Of a stretch of DNA of 64,000 nt, positions 25,610 through 34,093 are shown piece after piece (positions within the stretch are counted from its first letter, which is position 1; the number at the start of each line of letters is the position of its first letter). This stretch comes from Agromyces cerinus. GTDB taxonomy: Bacteria; Actinomycetota; Actinomycetes; Actinomycetales; Microbacteriaceae. The stretch lies in contig NZ_JAFBCT010000001.1 of the NCBI RefSeq assembly GCF_016907835.1, forward strand, positions 3,100,001 to 3,164,000. Reading direction: 5' to 3'. Made by a program: the position numbers and the translations under genes. Under the pieces are notes generated by a model. The model searched no databases. It was not told the origin of the DNA and was given only the letters and a program-made list of their open reading frames with translations.

Positions 25610-26188
25610 ATGGCACGCAGAGGTTCATACGCGAAGGGCGTTGCGAAGCGCGAGGAGATCCTCACCACGGCGCTCGACGTCATCGCACGCAACGGCTACC
25701 GGCGCACGAGCGTGCGCGAGCTGGCCGACGCCGTGGGTCTCAGCCAGGCCGGCCTGCTCCACTACTTCTCGTCGAAGGAGGAGCTCTTCCAGGAGATCCT
25801 CCGCAAGCGCGACCAGGTCGACGCCGCCGCGTTCGACATCGACACCGCGCAGCCGATCGAGGCGTTCTTCGGCGTGATCCGACACAACAGCGAGGTTCCA
25901 GGCCTCGTGCAGCTCTACGCCCAGCTGTCGACCGAGGCCGGCGACGCCGACCACCCGGCCCACGAGTTCTTCGTCGAGCGCTACGAAGCCTTCCGCTCCA
26001 TGTTCAACGGCATGCTCCGCGACGAACAGGCCGCCGGCCGCCTCGATCCAGATCTCGACATCGAGCGCATCGGCAACCTCTTCCTCGCGGCCGCCGACGG
26101 CCTGCAGACCCAGTGGATGCTCGACCCGTCCATCGACATGGCCGACCACGTCGCCTACCTCTGGCACCTGATCACCCGCAAGGCCTGA
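25610..26188 (+). CDS. TetR-family regulator of the glycoside operon
   Basis: Repressor of 192 residues. HTH at residues about 10-60: KREEILTTALDVIARNGYRR, TSVRELADAVGLSQAGLLHY, FSSKEELFQEIL. The C-terminal ligand-binding part is helical (LYAQLSTEAGDADHPAHEFF). It is divergent from the MFS-PAP2-GH3 operon and only 4 bp ahead of a ROK-type gene, so it probably controls the glycoside genes and is cotranscribed with the ROK protein. Start at 25610, apparently leaderless. Ligand unknown, presumably a sugar. Confidence 0.9.
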   Translation: MARRGSYAKGVAKREEILTTALDVIARNGYRRTSVRELADAVGLSQAGLLHYFSSKEELFQEILRKRDQVDAAAFDIDTAQPIEAFFGVIRHNSEVPGLVQLYAQLSTEAGDADHPAHEFFVERYEAFRSMFNGMLRDEQAAGRLDPDLDIERIGNLFLAAADGLQTQWMLDPSIDMADHVAYLWHLITRKA

Positions 26189-26192
26189 GCGG

Positions 26193-27404
26193 ATGCCTCG
26201 CCTCCCGCGCTCACTCGTCTCCGGCGATGTGCGCCGGCACAACCTCTCGTTGGTGCTCGAGCACCTCGTGCGCTCCGGCCCGAGCGCGCGCAGCGAGATC
26301 GCCGAGGCGACCGGGCTCACCCGGGGTTCCATCACCGCGCTCGCGACTGCGCTGACCAAGGCCGGCGTGCTGCGCGAGACGGACCCGGTCGCGAGCGGCA
26401 ACGGCCGACCGATCACCAGACTCGAGCTCGCGGCATCCGATCTCGCCATCCTCGTCGCCCAGGTCGACGCCGACAGCGCGACGGCGTTGCTCGCGACCAT
26501 CGCCGGCGATGAGCTCTACCGGGCCTCCGAACGGCACGGCCGCCCGATGGGCAACCCAGACGCGGTGCTCGACGTGCTCGCAATTGTGGTCGCCAATGCA
26601 CTGGCCGCCGCCATCGAGCTCCGTCGCCGAGTGGTCGAGCTGCCGATCGTCGTCTTCGCGCCGGTCGGCGGCGAACCGCCCGTCGTGCTCACCGACACCG
26701 ATCTCGGGTGGGGCGAAGTCGATGTCATCGGCGGATTGCGTTCGCGCCTTGCGTCGCTTCCCGGGCCGGTGAGCCTCGAGTCCGACGCCTGGCTCGCCGC
26801 ACTCGCGGAACGCGCGGTGCTCTCGAGCACCGAGAGCATGCTCTACATCAAGAGCAACTCGGGTATCGGCGGCGCCATCCTTCTGGAGGGGCGACCCGTC
26901 GAGGGTGCGCACGGAGTGGGCGGGGCGCTCGGCCACATCGTCATCGTGCCCGACGGCGAGCTCTGCGACTGCGGCCAGCACGGATGCCTCGTGACCGTCG
27001 CCGGCCCCGACGTGCTGCTCGAACGGGCCGGCCTCGCCGATCTCGTGGCCGAGCGCGGCCTCGCCGCGGCGATCGACGAGCTCTCGTCGCAGATCGCTGC
27101 CGGAGCGACACCCGCCGCCGCCGCGTGGGACGACGCCCTGCCGTGGATCGCGCGTTCACTCCAGGTGCTCTCGATGGCGACCGACCCCGAAGCCATCGTC
27201 ATCGGCGGGTTCTGGGCAGCGCACACCGCATCGATCGAGCAGGCGTTCCGAGCGAATCGTCCGACGCTCGCCGGACCACGTGAGGGCGCTCCTGCGATCC
27301 CCGCCGTGGTGGCCGGACGGCTCGGCGCGGATGCCGCCCTGCTCGGGGCGACGTGGGCGGCTCGAGACCGGCTCCTCGCCGACCCCGGCCGTCTCGGCGT
27401 CTGA
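26193..27404 (+). CDS. ROK-family transcriptional regulator
   Basis: Protein of 403 residues: winged HTH at about 10-75 (RSEIAEATGLTRGSITALAT) followed by a sugar-kinase-like ROK domain. The structural zinc motif CDCGQHGCL is intact, as is the AHGVGGALGHI substrate region. The usual ATP-site motif DxGxT is not present (VDADSATALLA), so it is a regulator, not a kinase. It binds DNA and probably a sugar effector. It lies 4 bp after the TetR gene and just before a palindrome (27449-27461) in the promoter of the next MFS gene, which is a plausible target. Confidence 0.88.
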   Translation: MPRLPRSLVSGDVRRHNLSLVLEHLVRSGPSARSEIAEATGLTRGSITALATALTKAGVLRETDPVASGNGRPITRLELAASDLAILVAQVDADSATALLATIAGDELYRASERHGRPMGNPDAVLDVLAIVVANALAAAIELRRRVVELPIVVFAPVGGEPPVVLTDTDLGWGEVDVIGGLRSRLASLPGPVSLESDAWLAALAERAVLSSTESMLYIKSNSGIGGAILLEGRPVEGAHGVGGALGHIVIVPDGELCDCGQHGCLVTVAGPDVLLERAGLADLVAERGLAAAIDELSSQIAAGATPAAAAWDDALPWIARSLQVLSMATDPEAIVIGGFWAAHTASIEQAFRANRPTLAGPREGAPAIPAVVAGRLGADAALLGATWAARDRLLADPGRLGV

Positions 27405-27448
27405 CCCCGCGCACGGCCCGCCTCCTCGACGTTCATCCGACCTTTTAG

Positions 27449-27485
27449 TTCAACGGTTGAATTTTGAGGGGAATCGGCGCATACT
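27449..27485 (+). promoter_or_regulatory. Palindromic operator overlapping the MFS-esterase promoter
   Basis: TTCAAC-G-GTTGAA (27449-27461) is a perfect palindrome whose right arm is part of a -35 element TTGAAT (27457-27462); 17 bp later is CATACT (27480-27485) as a weak -10. A bound regulator would cover the -35, which suggests repression. Confidence 0.55.
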
Positions 27486-27563
27486 CATTGCCGAGCGCCA
27501 TTCGGTTTTCGCGCGAATGAGCGCGCCCCCACCCGGCAGTTCTCAACGAAGAGGAGCCCCCAA

Positions 27564-28880
27564 TTGTCCATTCAGCCCGCAGCGCCAGGCGACCCCACCG
27601 CCCTCATCGCCCCCACCGGCGCCATCTCGTCGACCGAGCCGCTCCCCGGTGAAGCCCCCGCGAGCCCGCCTCCTACGAAGCGAACGCTCCCCGGCATCCT
27701 GCTCGTCGCGCTCACCCTGTTCGGCACGTACGGCGGCCTGATCGCCATCCTGCTGCCGCTCCAGGTCGCGATCATCGACGAGGAGAACAAGGTCGCGAAC
27801 CTCGCGTTCGTCTCGACGATCTCGTTCGTGTTCACGCTCTTCGCCCAGCCGATCGTCGGCGCGATCAGCGACCGCACACGCTCGCGCTTCGGGCGCCGTG
27901 CACCGTGGATGGTCGGCGGCGCGCTCATCGGCGGCGTGCTCCTGCTCGGCATGGGCTTCCTCGACTCGATCGTCTGGATCGCGATCTTCTGGGTGCTCAT
28001 CCAGGTCTCGCTCAACGCGATCCAGGGTCCGCTCTCGGCGATCACCCCCGACCGCTTCCCGCGCGACAAGCGCGGTGCCGCGAGCGCCATGTTCGGCATC
28101 GGCATGCAGGTCGGCATGACGCTCGGAATCATGGTCGCCGGGCAGTTCGCCGCGAACTTCGGCTTGGGCTACGCCGTCTTCGGCATCGCCATCATCGTCG
28201 TCACCGTGGCGTACGTGGTCATCGACCGCGATTGGTCGTCGAAGCAGGCCGCGGTCGAACCGTGGAGCTGGAAGATGTTCTTCGGCGGCTTCTGGATCAA
28301 CCCGCGCACGAACCCCGACTTCTTCTGGGCCTTCACGGCGCGCTTCCTGCTCATGCTCGGCTACTTCGTGGTCGCGGCATTCCAGTTCTACATCCTCACC
28401 GACTACATCGGCATGAAGCTCGTGGAGGCGACCGGAGCGGTCGTCACCCTGACGCTCGTCGCGCTCGTGCCGACGCTCGTCGCCATCGCCGTCTCGGGTT
28501 GGTGGAGCGACAAGGCCGGTCGGCGCAAGGTCTTCATCTACGTGGCGTCGGCCATCATGGTCGTGGGCTTCATCATGCCGCTCCTCATGCCGAACATGAC
28601 CGGCATGATCCTCATGAGCATCATCAACGGCATCGGCTTCGGTCTCTACATGTCCGTCGACACCGCGCTCATGACCGAGGTGCTGCCCGGCGGAGGCTCG
28701 GCGGCCGCCAAGGACCTCGGCATCCTGAACATCGCCACCAACATCCCCCAGGCCATGAGCGCCGCGATCGCCGGCATCATCATCGGTACGCTCGGCGGGT
28801 ACCCGATGCTGTTCGTCTTCGGCGGCGTCTTCGTCGTCATCGCGGCCCTGGCCGTCATCCCCATCAAGAGCGTTCGTTAG
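27564..28880 (+). CDS. MFS/GPH-like sugar transporter
   Basis: Carrier of 438 residues with twelve helices, a homologue of the MFS protein at 24237-25517. Shared blocks include SDRTRSRFGRRAPWMVGGAL, the NPDFFWAFTARFLLMLGYF segment and DTALMTEVLPGG. A 40-residue Pro/Ala-rich cytoplasmic N-terminus precedes helix 1. It starts at TTG 27564, with the SD GAGGAG 7 bases upstream; no better codon is near. Behind an operator-bearing promoter and followed 12 bp later by a carboxylesterase, it probably imports an esterified or acylated glycoside. The substrate is inferred only from neighbours. Confidence 0.88.
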   Translation: MSIQPAAPGDPTALIAPTGAISSTEPLPGEAPASPPPTKRTLPGILLVALTLFGTYGGLIAILLPLQVAIIDEENKVANLAFVSTISFVFTLFAQPIVGAISDRTRSRFGRRAPWMVGGALIGGVLLLGMGFLDSIVWIAIFWVLIQVSLNAIQGPLSAITPDRFPRDKRGAASAMFGIGMQVGMTLGIMVAGQFAANFGLGYAVFGIAIIVVTVAYVVIDRDWSSKQAAVEPWSWKMFFGGFWINPRTNPDFFWAFTARFLLMLGYFVVAAFQFYILTDYIGMKLVEATGAVVTLTLVALVPTLVAIAVSGWWSDKAGRRKVFIYVASAIMVVGFIMPLLMPNMTGMILMSIINGIGFGLYMSVDTALMTEVLPGGGSAAAKDLGILNIATNIPQAMSAAIAGIIIGTLGGYPMLFVFGGVFVVIAALAVIPIKSVR

Positions 28881-28892
28881 GAGCACCACCCC

Positions 28893-30380
28893 ATGACCCA
28901 GACCAGCACCGGCACCAGCACCCACGTCGAGGTCGACACCACCGCGGGCCGCGTTCGCGGCGCCTGGCGCGGCGAACCCGGCGAGGCATCCGCTTCGGCC
29001 GCCTTCCTCGGCATTCCTTTCGCCGAGGCTCCCGTCGGCGAGCTGCGCTTCGCCGCGCCGGTGCCGAAGGCGCCGTGGGAGGGTGTGCGCGACGCGCTCG
29101 AATTCGGCGCGACCGCGCAGCGCGGCGACCCCGGCGTGACGCTCATCCCCGAGCCGAGCGTGCCCGGCGAGTCGACGCTGAACGTCAACGTCTTCACCCC
29201 GGCGCCCGCGACCGACTCGGCGCTGCCGGTGCTGGTCTGGATCCACGGCGGAGGCTTCTTCGCCGGCTCGCCCGCGAGCCTCTGGTACGACGGCGGGCGC
29301 TTCAACCGCGACGGCGTCGTGACCGTGACGATCTCGTACCGCCTCGGCTTCGACGGCTTCGGATGGATCTCCGACGCCCCGTCGAACCGCGGCGTGCGCG
29401 ACTGGCTCCTCGCCCTCGAGTGGGTGCAGGAGAACATCGCGTCGTTCGGCGGCGACCCGTCGCGCGTGACCATCGCCGGCCAGTCGGCCGGCGGCGGCGC
29501 CGTGCTCACGCTGCTCGGCATGGAGTCGGCGCAGCACCTCTTCCACGGGGTCTACGCGATCTCCGGTGCACTCGCCGACGTCACGCCCGAGCGGGGCGAG
29601 AAGTTCGGCCGTGAACTCGCGGCCGCCGGCGGCGTCGAGCCGACGGTCGCCGGGTTCTCGAGCCTGAGTGAGGAGCGCATCCTCGAACTGCAGAAGAAGG
29701 CGACCGAACTCGGCCCCGACTCCCTCCAGAGCATGATCGACGATGGGCTGGGCCTCGGCCCGGCGATCGACGGCGAGCTGCTCACCCGCTCGACGAAGGA
29801 ATCCCTCGCGGCGGGCGTCGGCACCGACAAGCCGCTCGTCATCGGCGCCACCGACGACGAGTTCACGATGGCCTTCGCCGAGGCCGAGAAGAAGCTCCGC
29901 TGGATCCCGAAGTCGCTGATGCTGAAGAAGCTCGGCATGCCGAAGCCGAAGCTGAAGCCCTACCTCGCGGCGAACGCCGAGGTCGCCCGCACAGGCACGG
30001 CGCGCATCGCCGGCCGCTTCCTGACCGACCAGATGTTCCGCACCGCCCTGCTCAAGATCGTCGCCCTGCGCGGCGACGCCCCCACCTGGGTGTATCGGTT
30101 CTCGTGGCCGTCGGGCACGTTCGGCTTCGCCGAGCACTGCCTCGACGTGCCGTTCTTCTTCGACTGCCTCGACTCGATCGCGATGGAGCCGCTCGCCGGG
30201 CCGAACCCGCCGCAGCAGCTCGCCGACCAGGTGCACGGCGGCGCCGTGGCATTCGTCTCGACGGGCGACCCGGGCTGGCCGCGCTACACCGAGCCCGGGC
30301 GCGAGACCCGTGTCTTCGACACCCCGTCGACCGTGGTGTCCGACGGCTACGCGAGCGTGCGCCCGTTGCTCGCGGGCTGA
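28893..30380 (+). CDS. Type B carboxylesterase
   Basis: Cytoplasmic alpha/beta-hydrolase of 495 residues in the COesterase (pnbA-like) family. FLGIPFAEAPVGELRF at the start, oxyanion-hole WIHGGGFFAG, nucleophile elbow GQSAGGG (the family usually has GESAGG, so Glu is replaced by Gln), the acidic residue in GATDDEFTM and the His in AEHCLDVPFFF: the triad is complete. The SD AGGAGC is well placed. It forms an operon with the MFS carrier upstream and ends at a hairpin. It probably removes acyl groups from an imported sugar or natural product. Confidence 0.9.
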   Translation: MTQTSTGTSTHVEVDTTAGRVRGAWRGEPGEASASAAFLGIPFAEAPVGELRFAAPVPKAPWEGVRDALEFGATAQRGDPGVTLIPEPSVPGESTLNVNVFTPAPATDSALPVLVWIHGGGFFAGSPASLWYDGGRFNRDGVVTVTISYRLGFDGFGWISDAPSNRGVRDWLLALEWVQENIASFGGDPSRVTIAGQSAGGGAVLTLLGMESAQHLFHGVYAISGALADVTPERGEKFGRELAAAGGVEPTVAGFSSLSEERILELQKKATELGPDSLQSMIDDGLGLGPAIDGELLTRSTKESLAAGVGTDKPLVIGATDDEFTMAFAEAEKKLRWIPKSLMLKKLGMPKPKLKPYLAANAEVARTGTARIAGRFLTDQMFRTALLKIVALRGDAPTWVYRFSWPSGTFGFAEHCLDVPFFFDCLDSIAMEPLAGPNPPQQLADQVHGGAVAFVSTGDPGWPRYTEPGRETRVFDTPSTVVSDGYASVRPLLAG

Positions 30381-30384
30381 TTCC

Positions 30385-30414
30385 GGCACGACCCCGGGGC
30401 CTTCGGGTCGTGTC
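30385..30414 (+). terminator. Terminator after the carboxylesterase gene
   Basis: A 10-bp stem with one G-U pair (30385-30394 with 30405-30414) and a 10-base loop begin 5 bases after the stop codon. Confidence 0.7.
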
Positions 30415-30465
30415 CCCCGATTGGGGTACGTGACCCGGAGGCCCCGTTGCACGCATGCTTCTCAC

Positions 30466-31722
30466 ATGACTACGGCCGGCGAGACCTCAGTTCCCACCAC
30501 CACCGGCCCGCTCGACGAGGTGCATCGCGAGCAGTCCGCGCGTCTCGTCGACCACCTGGTCGACCACGGGCCGGCGACCCGGAGCGAGCTCGCCGCCGCG
30601 ACCGGCCTCGGCCGAGGTGCGATCGCCGGACTCACCGCCAGACTGCTCGACGCCGGCGTGCTGCGACCCGAGGCTGCGGATGCTTCGGGCGACCACCGCA
30701 CCGCACCGTTGACGCTCGCCGCGGCCGACCATGTGCTCGTCACCGCCCATCTCGGCCCCGACGACGCGGTCGCGACCATCGCCGCGCTCGGCGGCGAGGA
30801 GCTGGCCCGGTTCACGGTGCCACTCCGCCCCGAAGACTCCCCCACCGGCGAGGCTGCCCCCGCGCCGACTCCGCTCGAACTCCTCGCGATCGTGCTGGGC
30901 CGGGCGATCGCCCGGGCCGAGCGGGCCGAGCGGCCGATCGCCGACGTCACCGTGCTCGTCGACGGCGCCGTCGCCGGAACGCCCTCGGTCGTGCTCACCG
31001 ACGATCGGATCGGCGTCGAGCCGGTCGACGTGCTCGGCGAGCTCCGTGCGCGCACGCCGGGGCTCCCCGATGTCGAAGCCGAGCTCCCCGTGCCGATCGC
31101 GCTCGTGCCCACTGCGGTGGCCGCGGCATCCGTCGAACTGAGCGGCACCGCCGCACGCGACCTGCTCTACCTCGCCGGTGACACCGGAATCGTCGCCGCG
31201 GCGGTCGTCGACGGCCGGCCTCTGCGCGGCGCCCACGGCCTCGGCGCGACCTTCGCGCACCTGCCGATCGTGCCCGGCGGCGTGCGCTGCAGCTGCGGGC
31301 AGCGCGGGTGCCTCACCACGGTCGCCTCCCCCGAGATCGTGCTCGAGCGGGCCGGCCTCGCCGAGTTCGCGGCCGCGAACGGCCGTCTCGCCGCCCTCGA
31401 CGAACTCGTCGTGCGGGTCGACGCGGCCGACGATCGCGCCCGTTGGTCGTGGCTCGACGCGGCACTGTGGATCGGGCGCTCACTGCAGGTGGTGGCGCCC
31501 ACCCTCGACCCGGCGACCATCGTCGTCGGCGGCTACTGGGCGGCACTCGTCGGCGACATCGAGACGTCGTTCCGCGACAACCGGCCGACCATCGGCGGCG
31601 GAGCCCTCGAGTCGATCCCGACGATCGTGGCGTCGCAGCACGGCGGTGAAGCGGCCGTCGCGGGCGCCCGCCGTCAGGCGCGCGAGCGCCTGGTCTCCGA
31701 GCCGTTGCTGCTCGCCGGCTGA
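30466..31722 (+). CDS. ROK-family transcriptional regulator
   Basis: Regulator of 418 residues, paralogous to the ROK protein at 26193. HTH at about 25-85 (RSELAAATGLGRGAIAGLTA), then the ROK fold with zinc motif CSCGQRGCL and AHGLGATFAHL. The DxGxT kinase motif is absent (AHLGPDDAVATIA). The start at 30466 is the first ATG before the HTH; no good SD is seen. It follows the esterase terminator, so it has its own promoter. It may regulate the MFS-esterase pair. Its last 49 bp overlap the convergent mannosyltransferase gene. Confidence 0.85.
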   Translation: MTTAGETSVPTTTGPLDEVHREQSARLVDHLVDHGPATRSELAAATGLGRGAIAGLTARLLDAGVLRPEAADASGDHRTAPLTLAAADHVLVTAHLGPDDAVATIAALGGEELARFTVPLRPEDSPTGEAAPAPTPLELLAIVLGRAIARAERAERPIADVTVLVDGAVAGTPSVVLTDDRIGVEPVDVLGELRARTPGLPDVEAELPVPIALVPTAVAAASVELSGTAARDLLYLAGDTGIVAAAVVDGRPLRGAHGLGATFAHLPIVPGGVRCSCGQRGCLTTVASPEIVLERAGLAEFAAANGRLAALDELVVRVDAADDRARWSWLDAALWIGRSLQVVAPTLDPATIVVGGYWAALVGDIETSFRDNRPTIGGGALESIPTIVASQHGGEAAVAGARRQARERLVSEPLLLAG

Positions 31723-32504
31723 GGCAGCCCTCGGCCGAACCTGCTGCGGAGGCCCCACCCGGTCACCCGCATCATCGCCTCGATCACGATGCCCGCACTC
31801 ATCTTCGAGCGCCCGCGCTCGCGCTCGACGAAGGTGACGGGCACCTCCACCACGACGAGACCGGCCTCCCGCGCATGCCAGAGCATGTCGACCTGGAACC
31901 CGTAGCCGCGGGTGTGCACGTCGTCGAGCCGGATGCGTCGCAGGGCGTCGGCCCGGAACGCGCGGTAGCCCGCGGTCGCGTCCCTCGTAGGCAGGCGCAG
32001 CACCCAGCGCGCGTAGGCGCTGCCGCCGCGGGAGAGCCACTGGCGACGCCGCGGCCAGTTCTCGATCGAGCCGCCGTCGATCCAGCGCGAGCCGATGACG
32101 AGGTCGACCGGCCGGCCGGCGTCGGCTCCCGCCCCGGCACCGGCACCGGCACCTGCACCGGCGTCCACGCCGGCCGCGAGCGCGTCGAGCAACCGCCCGA
32201 GCTGCTCCGGCTGGTGCGAGCCGTCGGCGTCCATCTGCACGATCGGGTCGAACCCCTCGGCGAGCGCCCAGGCGAACGCGTCGAGGTAGGCGGCCCCGAG
32301 GCCGTTCTTCTCGGTTCGGTGCAGCACCTGCACCGAGGCATCCGCCGCCGCCATCTCATCGGCGATGACGCCGGTGCCGTCGGGCGAGGAATCGTCGACG
32401 ACGAGCACGGACACCGCCGGCACGGCCGCGCGCACGCGTGCCACGATCGCGGCGATGTTCTCGCGCTCGTTGTAGGTGGGAATCACCACCAGGGCTCGGG
32501 TCAT
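31674..32504 (-). CDS. Polyprenol-phosphate mannosyltransferase (DPM-type GT2)
   Basis: Family 2 glycosyltransferase of 276 residues, expected to transfer mannose (or glucose) from a GDP/UDP sugar to polyprenyl phosphate on the cytoplasmic membrane face. VVIPTYNERENI, VVDDSSPDGT, the DXD-type QMDADGSHQPE, IGSRWIDGG and FVERERGRSKMS are all conserved as in Ppm1/DPM1. Between the DXD region and IGSRW lies an unusual Gly-Ala repeat, (Gly-Ala)6, coded by tandem hexamers. There is no C-terminal membrane domain. Start at 32504, chosen because a TACGAT -10 element lies 7 bases upstream without an SD. Its end overlaps the ROK gene by 49 bp. Confidence 0.88.
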   Translation of the reverse strand: MTRALVVIPTYNERENIAAIVARVRAAVPAVSVLVVDDSSPDGTGVIADEMAAADASVQVLHRTEKNGLGAAYLDAFAWALAEGFDPIVQMDADGSHQPEQLGRLLDALAAGVDAGAGAGAGAGAGADAGRPVDLVIGSRWIDGGSIENWPRRRQWLSRGGSAYARWVLRLPTRDATAGYRAFRADALRRIRLDDVHTRGYGFQVDMLWHAREAGLVVVEVPVTFVERERGRSKMSAGIVIEAMMRVTGWGLRSRFGRGLPQPASSNGSETRRSRA

Positions 32505-32511
32505 CACTCGA

Positions 32512-32517
32512 ATCGTA
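32512..32517 (-). promoter_or_regulatory. Leaderless-type -10 element of the mannosyltransferase gene
   Basis: TACGAT on the minus strand, 7 bases before the ATG at 32504, with no SD between. An in-frame ATG at 32537 lies upstream of this element and would have no promoter of its own. Confidence 0.5.
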
Positions 32518-32525
32518 GTCGCCCG

Positions 32526-32550
32526 CGGCCCCTGCACGTGTCAGGGGCCG
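32526..32550 (-). terminator. Terminator of the POT transporter gene
   Basis: 9-bp perfect stem CGGCCCCTG/CAGGGGCCG with a 7-base loop, 16 bases after the POT stop on the minus strand. Confidence 0.7.
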
Positions 32551-32566
32551 ACGGCGGCGCCGGTGC

Positions 32567-34045
32567 TCAGCGCACGCCGGCCATGAGCTTCAGCACGCCG
32601 CGGCTGCCCACCGCGAGCGCGATGCCGAGCACGATCGCGATGGCGCCGAGCACGCCGAAGTAGACCACCTCGGTGTCGGCCGAGTAGAACGTCGCGAGCT
32701 GGCCCGAGATCGCCGTGCCGAGCGAGACCGAAAGGAAGAACAGCGCCACCATCTGCGTGTGGAACACCTTCGGCGCGAGCTTCGTCGTCACCGAGAGCCC
32801 GACCGGCGAGAGCAGCAGTTCGGCCACGGTGAAGATGAAGAGGATGCCGATGATCGCGAGCAGCGGCGTCGAATTCGGCGCACCGCCGGCGAACGGGATG
32901 AACAGCAGGAACGCGACACCCATGATCGCCGTGCCGAGCGCGAACTTGATCGGCGTCGAAGGCTGGCGGTCGCCGAGCTTGGTCCAGATCGCGGCGAAGA
33001 CGCCCGACAGGATGATGATGAAGATCGGGTTGATCGACTGCACCCACGACACCGGCATCTCCCAGCCGAACAGGTCGCGGTTCAGCTGCTTGTCGGAGTA
33101 GATCGTGAGCACCGTGAACTGCTGCTGGTACAGCGACCAGAACGCGACGCTCGCGACGAACAGCGGGATGAAGCCGAACACCCGGCTGCGCTCGACGGTC
33201 GTGATGCGCTTGCTCGAGAGGATCACCGCGAAGTACGACACGGCGGCCACGATGACCGAGGCGATCACCCAGGTGACGAGGTTCGTCGCGGTGATGAGGC
33301 CCGTGACGACGAGCACCACGACGGCGACGACCGCCGCAACCGCGACGCCGATCACGAGGCCGAGGCGGTCGCGGGGCAGCGGGTTCGGAACGACGGATGC
33401 CTCGGCCGGCAGGCGCTTGCGCCCGAACGAGTACTGGGTGAGGCCGATCGCCATGCCCACCGCGGCGAGCGCGAAGCCCCAGTGGAAGCCGAGCGTCGAT
33501 GCGAGCAGGCCCGTGAGGATCGGACCGAAGAAGGCGCCGAGGTTGATGCCGAGGTAGAAGATCGAGAACCCGGCGTCGCGGCGCGGGTCGTGCTCGGAGT
33601 AGAGCGTACCGACGACGCTTGTCGCGTTGGCCTTGAGCCCGCCGGAACCGAACGCCACGAGGACCAGGCCGACCCCGACGCCGAAGAACCCGGGAAGGAG
33701 CGCGAGCGCGATGTGACCGGCCATGATGACGATGGCGCTGTAGAAGAGCACCCTCTCGCTGCCGAGCACGCGGTCGGCGAGCCACGCGCCGAGGATCGTC
33801 GAGAGGTAGACGCCGCCGCCGTAGGCGCCGACGATGCCGGCAGCTGCCGTCTCCTCCATGCCGAGGCCGCCCTCGGCCACGGAGTAGTACAGGTAGATCA
33901 GCAGGATCCCCTGCATGCCGTAGAAGCTGAACCGCTCCCACATCTCGACGCCGAAGATGTTGGCGAGCGACCGCGGCTGGCCGAAGAACCCGTGGTCGCG
34001 CTTGATATCGCTCGGCTCCGAGACCGGCTCGGTGACACTGCCCAT
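32567..34045 (-). CDS. POT-family proton-dependent oligopeptide transporter
   Basis: Inner-membrane peptide importer of 492 residues (DtpT-like). The family signature is present: VEMWERFSFYGMQ in helix 1 (ExxERF), GAWLADRVLGSERVLFYS after helix 2, and IFYLGINLGAFFGP (FYxxINxG) in helix 5, with fourteen or so hydrophobic segments. It imports di- and tripeptides with protons. The start at 34045 has a TAGGGT element 8 bases upstream and no SD, so it may be leaderless. Nearby is a secreted subtilase that could supply the peptides. A damaged copy of a segment of this gene is found at 39080-39158. Confidence 0.93.
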   Translation of the reverse strand: MGSVTEPVSEPSDIKRDHGFFGQPRSLANIFGVEMWERFSFYGMQGILLIYLYYSVAEGGLGMEETAAAGIVGAYGGGVYLSTILGAWLADRVLGSERVLFYSAIVIMAGHIALALLPGFFGVGVGLVLVAFGSGGLKANATSVVGTLYSEHDPRRDAGFSIFYLGINLGAFFGPILTGLLASTLGFHWGFALAAVGMAIGLTQYSFGRKRLPAEASVVPNPLPRDRLGLVIGVAVAAVVAVVVLVVTGLITATNLVTWVIASVIVAAVSYFAVILSSKRITTVERSRVFGFIPLFVASVAFWSLYQQQFTVLTIYSDKQLNRDLFGWEMPVSWVQSINPIFIIILSGVFAAIWTKLGDRQPSTPIKFALGTAIMGVAFLLFIPFAGGAPNSTPLLAIIGILFIFTVAELLLSPVGLSVTTKLAPKVFHTQMVALFFLSVSLGTAISGQLATFYSADTEVVYFGVLGAIAIVLGIALAVGSRGVLKLMAGVR

Positions 34046-34093
34046 GGAGGTTAACCCTAGCGGAATCGCTTGCAGCGCCTCCGTCGTCGATCG

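Noticed and set aside
27543..30452. Long minus-strand open frame opposite the MFS and esterase genes
   Set aside because: Its sequence is Arg/Asp/Glu/His-rich antisense of two well-supported genes, with no motif.
32125..32160. Tandem hexamers considered as a CRISPR-like or intergenic repeat
   Set aside because: They are in frame within a gene, have no spacers and encode Gly-Ala.
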